Shown here piece after piece: positions 25,613 to 33,069 of a stretch of DNA of 64,000 nucleotides. This DNA is from KBS-83 sp051025295 (lineage in GTDB: Bacteria; Acidobacteriota; Terriglobia; Terriglobales; Acidobacteriaceae). Numbering within the stretch: position 1 is the first letter of the stretch; the number at the start of each line of letters is the position of its first letter. The notes beneath the pieces are model-generated. The model did no database searches. It was not told the DNA's origin and saw only the letters and a program-made list of their open reading frames with translations. Both the position numbers and the translations under genes were made by a program. Location: the NCBI GenBank assembly GCA_051025295.1, contig JBMGJV010000004.1. One strand, written 5' to 3'.

Positions 25613-27082
25613 ATGAGCCTGAGCCAACGACTGATTGCCGGGATGGTGTTGCTGGTTGCCCTGCTGACCGTGGCGGCTGCGGGTGGCGTTCGTCTGCTCG
25701 CGCTGGCAAGACTCTCTCCTCACGTGATGCACGCGGCAACACAGGCAGCGGTGGGTGCCGTCGTGCTTGGGTTAGTCATCGCCGCGGTGGTGACGCTCTC
25801 CGTTCTGCGGCCGCTGCGACGCTCGGCCGTGCAACTGCGGGCCATCGGCGAAGGCCGCCTGGAGCAGCGGCTGGACTGGAGCGGCAACGACAGCCTGGGC
25901 GAGATGGCGACCGAGATCAACCGGATGGCGGTGCACATTCGCGATCTGCGCGAGACGGAGTTCGGGCGCAAGCAGATGGAGCACCAGCTCTCCGACGCAG
26001 TGGTGCAGTCGATCTTCGAACCCGTGATCGTGACCGATGCGCGCGGGCAGGTGCTGAAGCTGAATACGGCGGCCGAGCAGTTGCTGGGTGAGTCCGCTGG
26101 GGATCGCATGGCGCTGGCCAACACGCCTGGGGGGCAGAAGATTCTGAGCGCAGTGCGCGATGCTGTCTCCATGCAGCGGCCGGTGGCGCACGAGGGCGAG
26201 GCGGCGCTGCTGCCGATGTGGATCGGGCAGGCAGAGCGGAGTTATCGACTTCGCACGACTCCCATACGCGACACCGACGGCAAGCTGCTGGGCGCGGTCA
26301 GCGTGCTCGAAGATGTGACCGAGCTGCAGGACCTGGACCGCTTCAAGACACGCTTCATTGCGGTTGCATCGGACAAGCTGAGGACGCCGCTCGAGAAGCT
26401 GCGGCTGGCGCTCTACTCGCTTAACAAGGGCTTTGCCGGGGATCTGCGGCCGTTGCAGGCAGACCTGGTGCACGGCGCGGAAGAGGATGCCGAGCACCTG
26501 AATGACCTGATGACCGACCTGATCGATGTGGCGGAACTTGATACGGGCCAGCGGCAGTTACGAATGGAGCGGCTGCGGCCGATCGACATCCTGCGCGACG
26601 CAGCGCTGCGCTTTCAGCAGGAGGCGAACAAGCGCGAGGTGCAGATCCACATCGAGGCCTTCCCCGACCTGTCACCCGTGCACGGTGACAGACGCGCGCT
26701 CAAGAGCGTGATGGACAACCTGCTCTCAAACGCGCTGCGCTTCACACCAGCGCGCGGCACCATCGTGCTCGAAGCGCAGGAGCAAAAGAAACGAGTGCAG
26801 TTCTTTGTGCGCGACACCGGCGCGGGGATCGAGCCGGAGCGGCTGAAGCGCATCTTCGGGCGGTTTGTGCAGAGCGCACGTCCCGCCGAGCAGGGCCGCG
26901 GTGCAGTGGGCAGCGCTGGTCCGGACGGCACGGGGCTGGGACTTGCGCTGGTACGCCGATTGGTCGAGTTGATGCACGGGCAGGTCTCGGTCGAGAGCCG
27001 CGTCGGCCAGGGCACGACGTTCAGCTTCACGTTGCCGCTGGCACCGACGCGGCTGACGCGGCACGCAATCGAGGTGGGGTGA
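25613..27082 (+). CDS. Histidine-kinase-like sensor lacking the phospho-accepting His
   Basis: A 489-residue membrane sensor. It has two N-terminal membrane segments (about 8-30 and 45-66), a HAMP domain (LRPLRRSAVQLRAIGEGRLEQRL), a PAS domain (about 124-235), a HisKA-like dimerisation helix and a HATPase domain. The ATPase parts look intact: LDNLLSNALRFTPARG-like N box (MDNLLSNALRF), DTGAGIEPERL and GTGLGLALVRRLVELMHG. The H box, however, reads RFIAVASDKLRTPLEKL, so Asp254 replaces the His normally found in SHELRTPL. The downstream KdpD N-terminal module begins 1 base after the stop. It may act as a non-phosphorylating sensor or a phosphatase; this is inference. Confidence 0.88.
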   Translation: MSLSQRLIAGMVLLVALLTVAAAGGVRLLALARLSPHVMHAATQAAVGAVVLGLVIAAVVTLSVLRPLRRSAVQLRAIGEGRLEQRLDWSGNDSLGEMATEINRMAVHIRDLRETEFGRKQMEHQLSDAVVQSIFEPVIVTDARGQVLKLNTAAEQLLGESAGDRMALANTPGGQKILSAVRDAVSMQRPVAHEGEAALLPMWIGQAERSYRLRTTPIRDTDGKLLGAVSVLEDVTELQDLDRFKTRFIAVASDKLRTPLEKLRLALYSLNKGFAGDLRPLQADLVHGAEEDAEHLNDLMTDLIDVAELDTGQRQLRMERLRPIDILRDAALRFQQEANKREVQIHIEAFPDLSPVHGDRRALKSVMDNLLSNALRFTPARGTIVLEAQEQKKRVQFFVRDTGAGIEPERLKRIFGRFVQSARPAEQGRGAVGSAGPDGTGLGLALVRRLVELMHGQVSVESRVGQGTTFSFTLPLAPTRLTRHAIEVG

Positions 27083-27083
27083 G

Positions 27084-28265
27084 ATGAGCGAGCCGAACGA
27101 GCCACTCGCACCGTCGCCGACGTCATCGACGGACGCGCAGGCCGAAGGCCACAGCCTGCCGCCCGAGCCGGCCAAGCTGCGCATCTATCTCGGCGCTGCG
27201 CCGGGCGTCGGCAAGACGTACCAGATGCTGGAACACGCGCACCTGCTGCGCAAGCAGGGTGAGGACATCGTTATCGGCTTCGTCGAGCCGCACAAGCGCA
27301 TCGACACCGAGGCGATGATCCGCGACCTAGAGATCATTCCGCAGAAGGCGATTCCCTACCGGTCTGTCGTGCTGCAGGAGATGGATCTGGACGCGATCCT
27401 GGCGCGAAGGCCGAAGATCGTGCTGGTGGACGAGCTGGCGCATTCGAATGTGCCGGGTTCACGTAATGGCAAGCGTTACGAGGATGTTCTCGAGCTGCTG
27501 GAAGCCGGTATCGATGTCTTCACCGCGGTGAATGTGCAGCACCTGGAGACGCTGAACGATACTGTCGCGCGCTCATCCAACACAGCGATACGCGAGACGG
27601 TGCCGGACAGCCTGCTGAAGCGGGCCGACCAGATTGTGAATGTCGACATACCGGTCGAAGAGCTGCGCACGCGGCTGCGGCAGGGCAAGATTTATGCGCC
27701 AGAGAAGATCGAGCAGGCGCTCTCGAACTTCTTCCGCAAGGGCAATCTGAACCTGCTGCGCGAGCTCGCGCTGCGCACGACGGCGGCCGAAGTCAGCTCG
27801 CAGGCAGCGGATTATCGACGCTCTCAGGGCCTGGAGCAGGCGCCCATCCCGGAGAAGGTGATGGTGTGTTTGTCGCCGCGCCCCGGGACCGACCGGCTGC
27901 TGCGCGCGGGTGCGCGCATTGCCTCGCGACTTTCTACCATCTGGTACGCCGTCCGCGTGGAAGCGCCAGACGAGTCTCAGAATGTTGAGAAGACAGAGGA
28001 CAAGCAGCGGATGGAAGAGTACCAGCGGCTGGCCCGCGACCTGGGTGCGAAGGTGGTCGTGCTGAAGGACAAGAACGTCTCGAACGCACTGATCCAGTTT
28101 GCGAAGCAGGAAGGCATCTCACACGTGGTGTTCGGGCAGTCGGCGCGCTCGCGCATGGACATTCTGCTGCGCGGCTCGGTGATCAACCGCTTTCTCGCCG
28201 AGGTGCGCGATGTCACGGTGCAAGTGGTGCCGATGCAGAAGCCGCGACGGCTTGAGCCGCGCTAA
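27084..28265 (+). CDS. KdpD N-terminal module plus USP domain, without kinase half
   Basis: A 393-residue protein matching only the N-terminal part of KdpD. The KdpD domain has Walker A GAAPGVGKTYQML (about 37-49), then VEPHKRIDTEAM, VLVDELAHSNVPGSRNGKRYEDV and FTAVNVQHLETLNDTVA. A universal-stress-protein-like domain follows (about 250-385, ending ISHVVFGQSARSRMDILLRGSVINRFLAEV). There are no membrane helices and no kinase core. Similar short KdpD proteins are known in some bacteria. It starts 1 base after the His-less kinase, and the two may form a split KdpD-like sensor. No kdpE or kdpFABC genes are in the window. Confidence 0.9.
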   Translation: MSEPNEPLAPSPTSSTDAQAEGHSLPPEPAKLRIYLGAAPGVGKTYQMLEHAHLLRKQGEDIVIGFVEPHKRIDTEAMIRDLEIIPQKAIPYRSVVLQEMDLDAILARRPKIVLVDELAHSNVPGSRNGKRYEDVLELLEAGIDVFTAVNVQHLETLNDTVARSSNTAIRETVPDSLLKRADQIVNVDIPVEELRTRLRQGKIYAPEKIEQALSNFFRKGNLNLLRELALRTTAAEVSSQAADYRRSQGLEQAPIPEKVMVCLSPRPGTDRLLRAGARIASRLSTIWYAVRVEAPDESQNVEKTEDKQRMEEYQRLARDLGAKVVVLKDKNVSNALIQFAKQEGISHVVFGQSARSRMDILLRGSVINRFLAEVRDVTVQVVPMQKPRRLEPR

Positions 28266-28291
28266 GTTCACAACTACCAACAGGAGACAAC

Positions 28292-28519
28292 ATGGCAGAG
28301 AGCAACGTTACGATTACGACCCGACCGAATGGCCCGTTTCGCGTGGAGGGCCCCATCCGCCTGATCGATGTCGATGGCAAGGAGATCGATTTGACCGGCA
28401 AGCCTGCGGTTTCGCTGTGCCGCTGCGGCGCGTCGGTGAAGAAGCCGTTCTGCGATGGCACGCATTCGAAGGTGGGCTTCCAGGCGGCAGAAGCAGCGGT
28501 TGCGGCCGAGCAGAAGTAA
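28292..28519 (+). CDS. CDGSH iron-sulfur domain protein
   Basis: A 75-residue protein with a single CDGSH-type motif, SLCRCGASVKKPFCDGTHSK. Cys43, Cys45, Cys54 and His58 supply the three-Cys, one-His ligand set of a [2Fe-2S] cluster. The N-terminal half (TTRPNGPFRVEGPIRLIDVDG) is the beta-strand part usual in bacterial members. There is no signal or membrane segment, so it is cytoplasmic, with a likely redox or cluster-transfer role. CAGGAGACAAC precedes the ATG. It follows the KdpD module by 26 bases and may be cotranscribed. Confidence 0.93.
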   Translation: MAESNVTITTRPNGPFRVEGPIRLIDVDGKEIDLTGKPAVSLCRCGASVKKPFCDGTHSKVGFQAAEAAVAAEQK

Positions 28520-28542
28520 GCGGGGAGCATCTTTGCTTGACA

Positions 28543-28571
28543 AGGGCCAGCGGCGGGATGAAGCTGGCCCT
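28543..28571. other. Perfect hairpin between CDGSH and helix-hairpin-helix genes
   Basis: AGGGCCAGC (28543-28551) and GCTGGCCCT (28563-28571) form a perfect 9-bp stem with an 11-base loop. No T-run follows on the plus strand, so a simple intrinsic terminator is unlikely. It could be an attenuator or mRNA-stability element between the two genes, or a chance GC-rich inverted repeat. Confidence 0.35.
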
Positions 28572-28632
28572 GCCTGACGCGCCGCTTGAGCGAACGCAGG
28601 CGAGATCTGCACGTTTCCTAAGGAGAGACCCT

Positions 28633-29025
28633 ATGCACCTGACCCAGAAGAGCCGTTGGATGCGCCTGGCATTCCTTCCCGCCGTTCTCGTAGCCGGACT
28701 GCTTCTATCCCCGGCTCACGCGAGCGCGCAGGCTGCAGCGCAGAGCACGACCAACAGCACCGCGCACCACAGCGCCGCGGCAGCCAAGAGCGCGAAGACG
28801 TCCGCGGCGACCGCCAGCAGCACTGCTGCGATGACGGATCTGGTCGACCTGAACTCGGCCAGTGCTGATCAGCTGAAGGCGCTGCCCGGCGTGGGGGATG
28901 CCTATTCGCAGAAGATTGTCGCGGGCCGGCCGTACAGCAAGAAGACCGACCTGGTGACCAAGAAGATTGTGCCGCAGGCGACTTACGCGAAGATCAAAGA
29001 CAAGGTGATCGCGAAGCAGAAGTAA
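28633..29025 (+). CDS. Secreted helix-hairpin-helix protein (ComEA-like)
   Basis: A 130-residue protein with a signal peptide (about residues 1-34, LAFLPAVLVAGLLLSPAHASA), an Ala/Ser/Thr-rich linker and a C-terminal helix-hairpin-helix: VDLNSASADQLKALPGVGDAYSQKIVAGRPYSKKTDLV. This resembles the DNA-binding tail of ComEA, which captures DNA at the cell surface during natural transformation. No other competence genes are adjacent, and short HhH secreted proteins of this kind are common in Acidobacteria, so the DNA-uptake role is only possible. AAGGAG lies just before the ATG and fixes the start. Confidence 0.82.
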   Translation: MHLTQKSRWMRLAFLPAVLVAGLLLSPAHASAQAAAQSTTNSTAHHSAAAAKSAKTSAATASSTAAMTDLVDLNSASADQLKALPGVGDAYSQKIVAGRPYSKKTDLVTKKIVPQATYAKIKDKVIAKQK

Positions 29026-29052
29026 TTGTCGACTTCAACCGATGTTGAGGCG

Positions 29053-31725
29053 CTAGGCTTCGCGCAGCGCCTCCATCGGCTCCACATGCGAAGCGCGTCG
29101 CGCGGGCAGCCACGCCGCAAGTAAGCCCGACGCCAGCATGATCAGCAGAACAAACGAGAGTGTCGGCAGGTCGTGTGGGTGCACGCCGAAGAGGAAGCGC
29201 GTGATCAGCCGCGTGGCCAAGAGGCTGGCAGCGAGTCCCGCGATGAGGCCGGCGACGAGCATCCCGAGGGCGCGAGCGAGGAACATGCGCTCGATGCGGC
29301 GACGCGGCGCGCCGAGCGCGAGGCGCACACCAATGTCGTGCGTGCGCTGCGAGACGAGGTATGCGAGGAAGCCGTAGAGGCCGGTGAGCGCGACCAGCAG
29401 GGCGCAGCCGCCGAAGGCTTCGAGCAGGCGTGCAGCGAAAAGCTGGTCGCCGATGTTGTCGTTGACCACCTGCTGCATGGTTTCGACGACGGTACTCTTG
29501 AGTGCGGGATCGACGGCAGCCATGGCGGCGCGGATGTCGGGCGCGATCTGCTCAACAGGGACGCTGGTGCGGATGGCGATATTTGCATACGTGCGCATCG
29601 CAGACTGGTAGAAAGTGTCGCTGGGCAGCATCTGCTCTGCGCATATATCGATCTCCGGAGCAGCCGGCTCCGCTAGCGACACCTGGCGCACGTCATCGAT
29701 GACACCGACGATGCGGACTCTGCGCTTCTTATCCTTTGCGAGATTCAGCGGAAAGTCCTCGAGCGACTTCCCGGACTTGCTCCACAGGTTCGCAAAGGTC
29801 TGGTTCACAACCGCGACTGGCTGCGTGGTTGAGGTGTCGCTCTCGTTGAAGAAGCGGCCCTGCCGCATGCTAAAGCCCAGGACCTTCTGCAAGTCGCGGC
29901 CATCTGCGTGAAATTGCATGGTCAGCCGATGACTATCCGGTCCGGTCTCGGTGTCTCCAAAGCTCATGTACAGCAGCATGCTGAACTCCCTGTTCAGGGG
30001 AGCGACGGTAGTCAGCGCCGCGAACCGGACACCGTGGATGGCACGAATCCGCTCGAGGAGCGGTTCATACAGCGCACGCTGCATATCGGCCTCCTTATAT
30101 CGGAAGCCGGGATAGTCGGGATGCACGAGGGCTACATGATCGGTACGGAAGCCGAGCGGCACCTTGCGCAGTTCCAGCACAGTGCGAAGCAGCAGACCGC
30201 AGGCCACGAGCAGCACCACCGTGCAGGCGACCTCCGCCGAGACGAGCGCATGCTGGAATCGCAGGTGACCACGCCCTGGCGGCGAAGAGGACTGGCGGCT
30301 GAGCGACCTCTCGCTCAGCCTGCGTGTCGCAAGCAACGCAGGGACGATGCCAAACAGCATCGCGCTGAGCAAGCTCAAGGCGACGAGAGCACCGAGGACG
30401 CGCGCATCGGGAACCGGATGCTCCGGCAGTTGCAATCGGGTGTGAAGCAAGTGCGCAAGGGTGAGCAGCACGGACTCTGCAAGCACGAGACCGGCGGCAG
30501 TGCCGAGCAGACTGAGGAGCAGCGATTCGATGACAAGCTGCCGCACGATACGCCAGCGGCCGGCACCGAGTGCGCTGCGAATCCCGAGCTCGCGTTGACG
30601 AGACACGCCGCGGGCCAGCAGCAGATTGCTGACATTCAGGCAGGCGATCAGCCATAGCGTAAGCACGGCCGCGAGGAAGGCGAGCAGTGCTGGGCGATCG
30701 TCTTCGTTGAGAGTGCTTCGAAGGCTTTTGACCTTGACCTGCACTGCGGCGATGTCCATCGAGGTCTTGGCGACGCGCTGGCGAGCAAGCGCCAACTGCT
30801 TGGCAGACAACTCGGCGGCCACCTGCTCCAGGCTGACGCCCGGTTGCAATCGGACCATAGCGCCGGACGATGCGTCCGGCTCAAGGGGCACTGGGGTCCA
30901 GACCTGCAGCGGAGGTCCGGACAATGTGAACGCGAAGCCCGGCGGCATCACGCCGATGATGGTGTAGAGCTTGTCGTCGAGCCGAGCTGTTCTGCCCACG
31001 ATATTGCGGTCAGCGCCGAATGCGTTTTGCCAGAGCGCGTAGTTCAACAGCAGAACGCTGCCCGGCCCGCTGCGTACATCGCTAGCCATGAAGCAGCGGC
31101 CCAGCAATGGCGTGACCTGCAGAAAGCCGCAGAGGTCAGAACCAACATCGACGCGATCGACCTGCTCCAGGGATCTTCCGTGCTGCATCCAGGTCTGCCC
31201 CATACCGCGCGAGTGCAGAAGCTCTCGGATGGAATGCGACTGTTTCCAGACCATCAGGTCGGTGTCCGATGCGCCGGCGTACCTGCCCTCCCGATCGACG
31301 GGGGTCAGCTTCACGATCTCGTTCGCATGGCCGTAGGGCAGGTGACGCAGCAAGGTCTGGCTGATGACGGTGAAGAGCGCCGCGTTCGCGCCAATGCCCA
31401 GCGCGAGCACGACGACCACGGTTGCGGTGAAGCCGGGCGACTGGCGGAACTGGCGCAGGGCGTAACGCAGGTCGGCGACGAGTTCGTCCCACAGGCGCAG
31501 TCCGTAGGCATCGCGGCAACGTTCACTCACTGCGGCTGCAGAGGAGCCGAATTCAAGGCGGGCACGGCGTTGTGCTTCGTCGGGCGGAGTGCCTTGCGCG
31601 ATCAGGTCGGCAGTGTAGCTCTCCATGTGGAAGTCGAGTTCGTCTTGCATCTGCTGCTCGAAGTGGTCGCGGCGGCGCATGGCGCGCCACCAAGAGCGGA
31701 GCCGGCTGCCGAGCAGCATCCTCAT
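29053..31725 (-). CDS. ADOP-family FtsX/MacB-like permease
   Basis: An 890-residue inner-membrane protein of the acidobacterial duplicated orphan permease type. An N-terminal cytoplasmic 'permease prefix' (about residues 1-75, HFEQQMQDELDFHMESYTADL) precedes two MacB-like repeats, each a periplasmic core plus FtsX helices. The first repeat begins ATVVVVLALGIGANAALFTVI and ends around YGLWL-type helices. The second ends with DIGVRLALGAPRRRIERMFL and a final LLAAWLPARRASHVEPMEALREA. Such permeases usually lack an adjacent ATPase, as here. Its ATG overlaps the stop of the PadR gene by 4 bases, so the regulator and permease are translated together. Confidence 0.9.
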   Translation of the reverse strand: MRMLLGSRLRSWWRAMRRRDHFEQQMQDELDFHMESYTADLIAQGTPPDEAQRRARLEFGSSAAAVSERCRDAYGLRLWDELVADLRYALRQFRQSPGFTATVVVVLALGIGANAALFTVISQTLLRHLPYGHANEIVKLTPVDREGRYAGASDTDLMVWKQSHSIRELLHSRGMGQTWMQHGRSLEQVDRVDVGSDLCGFLQVTPLLGRCFMASDVRSGPGSVLLLNYALWQNAFGADRNIVGRTARLDDKLYTIIGVMPPGFAFTLSGPPLQVWTPVPLEPDASSGAMVRLQPGVSLEQVAAELSAKQLALARQRVAKTSMDIAAVQVKVKSLRSTLNEDDRPALLAFLAAVLTLWLIACLNVSNLLLARGVSRQRELGIRSALGAGRWRIVRQLVIESLLLSLLGTAAGLVLAESVLLTLAHLLHTRLQLPEHPVPDARVLGALVALSLLSAMLFGIVPALLATRRLSERSLSRQSSSPPGRGHLRFQHALVSAEVACTVVLLVACGLLLRTVLELRKVPLGFRTDHVALVHPDYPGFRYKEADMQRALYEPLLERIRAIHGVRFAALTTVAPLNREFSMLLYMSFGDTETGPDSHRLTMQFHADGRDLQKVLGFSMRQGRFFNESDTSTTQPVAVVNQTFANLWSKSGKSLEDFPLNLAKDKKRRVRIVGVIDDVRQVSLAEPAAPEIDICAEQMLPSDTFYQSAMRTYANIAIRTSVPVEQIAPDIRAAMAAVDPALKSTVVETMQQVVNDNIGDQLFAARLLEAFGGCALLVALTGLYGFLAYLVSQRTHDIGVRLALGAPRRRIERMFLARALGMLVAGLIAGLAASLLATRLITRFLFGVHPHDLPTLSFVLLIMLASGLLAAWLPARRASHVEPMEALREA

Positions 31726-32066
31726 AGCTCCTCCGGCTCGGTCCGGAGCACGCCGGCGATGACCGCGGCCATGCGGTTCCACTGATCGGTTTCGGCGCGG
31801 AGCTGCTTTCTACCAGCGGCGGTGAGGCGATAGAACTTGGCGCGGCGGTTGTTCTCGGATTCACCCCACTCGCTCGCGATCAGGCCGCCGTGTTCGAGGC
31901 GGTAGAGCGCGGGGTAAAGCGAGCCCTGCTGGATCTCAAGCTGCTGCCCGGAGATCTGCTGGATGCGCAGGAGCACGCCATAGCCGTGCAGGGGGCCGAG
32001 TGAGACGGCCTTGAGGATCAGCATGTCGAGCGTGCCCTGCAGGAGGTCGAGTTGCTTGCTGCCCAT
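31722..32066 (-). CDS. PadR family transcriptional regulator
   Basis: A 114-residue winged-helix regulator of the short PadR type. It opens with LLQGTLDMLILKAVSLGPLHGYGVLLRIQQISG. The recognition and wing region follows (LEIQQGSLYPALYRLEHGGLIASEW), then KFYRLTAAGRKQL and the C-terminal dimerisation helix. PadR proteins coupled to ADOP permeases are a common acidobacterial pairing; they usually repress their own operon and respond to a small ligand. Here the gene precedes and overlaps the permease by 4 bases, and an inverted repeat lies just upstream of its start. Confidence 0.95.
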   Translation of the reverse strand: MGSKQLDLLQGTLDMLILKAVSLGPLHGYGVLLRIQQISGQQLEIQQGSLYPALYRLEHGGLIASEWGESENNRRAKFYRLTAAGRKQLRAETDQWNRMAAVIAGVLRTEPEEL

Positions 32067-32085
32067 GGGTGCTCTCCTCGATTGG

Positions 32086-32113
32086 CTAGGAGAGTAGCGC
32101 AGGTGACTCCTAG
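32086..32113. promoter_or_regulatory. Inverted repeat, candidate PadR operator
   Basis: CTAGGAG (32086-32092) and CTCCTAG (32107-32113) form a perfect 7-bp inverted repeat with 14 bases between the arms, extendable with one mismatch. It lies 20 bases upstream of the PadR start on the minus strand, where an autoregulatory site is expected. The left arm also resembles an extended ribosome-binding site in reverse, which weakens the case slightly. Confidence 0.55.
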
Positions 32114-32145
32114 GCTGTCAAGGAGAGCGGTGTACGGGAAAGAGC

Positions 32146-33069
32146 TCAGGCGCGGATGCGCGGATTCAGCACTGCGTAAAGCACGTCGGTCGCGAGGTTC
32201 ACCAGCACGTAGGTGAGCCCGACGGCGAGGATGCAGCCCTGGACCAGGGCATAGTCGCGGTTCGAGATGGCGGAGATGGTGAGGCGGCCGACGCCGGGCC
32301 AGCTGAAGATCGTCTCCGTGACGATGGCGCCCGCGAGCAGCGCGCCAAACTGTAACCCCACCAGTGTCACGATCGGGATGAGCGCGTTGCGCAGTGCGTG
32401 GCGGTAGAGCACGGTGCGCTCGGGCAGCCCTTTGGCACGCGCAGTGCGGATGTAGTCCTGGCCTAGCTCTTCGAGCATGGCAGTGCGCACCATGCGGGTG
32501 AGGATGGCGGCAAGGCCTGAGCCCATGGTCAGAGCCGGCAGCACGAGGTGCGCGGGCGAGCCGGCGCCGGATACGGGCAGCCAGCCAAGCTTGATGGACA
32601 CGAGCAGGATCGCGATCGGGCCCAGCGCAAAGGACGGGAAGGACAGCCCGAAGAGCGAGACCACGCCGACGGCGTTGTCGCGCCACTGTCCGCGATAGAG
32701 CGCTGCGAGGATGCCGGCAGGGATGGCGGCGAGCAACGCGACGATCAGTGCGGCGATGGTGAGCTCCAGCGTGTACGGGTAGCGCTGCAGGATGAGGTGG
32801 GTGACGGAATCGTTCAGCCGCATGGAGTGGCCGAGGTCGCCATGCAGCACGCCGTGCCAGTAGTGCAGGTATTGACTGCCGACGGGGAGGTCGAGTCCGT
32901 ACTGGTGGCGCAGGGTTTGCAGGTCTGTGGCCGACGCGCCCTCGCCGAGCATCTGTGCCACGGGATCGCCGGGCACGAGATGAATGAGCAGAAAGACAAC
33001 GGAGACGACGAGCCAGAGAACGGGGAGTGTGTAGAGGAGACGTCGCCCGAGCGCGGGCAGCAGTCTCAT
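32146..33069 (-). CDS. DppB/OppB-type ABC transporter permease, orphan
   Basis: A 307-residue inner-membrane permease of the peptide/nickel uptake class. It begins LLPALGRRLLYTLPVLWLVVSVVFLLIHLVPGDP, the typical DppB N-terminus. It contains GHSMRLNDSVTHLI and the EAA coupling loop (DYIRTARAKGLPERTVLYRHALRNALIPIVT), and ends TETIFSWPGVGRLTISAISNRDYALVQG. Family members form a heterodimeric channel with DppC and need a binding protein and ATPases. None of these is in the window. Its ATG overlaps the stop of the CNNM/CorC gene by 4 bases, so it is expressed with that protein instead. Confidence 0.9.
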   Translation of the reverse strand: MRLLPALGRRLLYTLPVLWLVVSVVFLLIHLVPGDPVAQMLGEGASATDLQTLRHQYGLDLPVGSQYLHYWHGVLHGDLGHSMRLNDSVTHLILQRYPYTLELTIAALIVALLAAIPAGILAALYRGQWRDNAVGVVSLFGLSFPSFALGPIAILLVSIKLGWLPVSGAGSPAHLVLPALTMGSGLAAILTRMVRTAMLEELGQDYIRTARAKGLPERTVLYRHALRNALIPIVTLVGLQFGALLAGAIVTETIFSWPGVGRLTISAISNRDYALVQGCILAVGLTYVLVNLATDVLYAVLNPRIRA

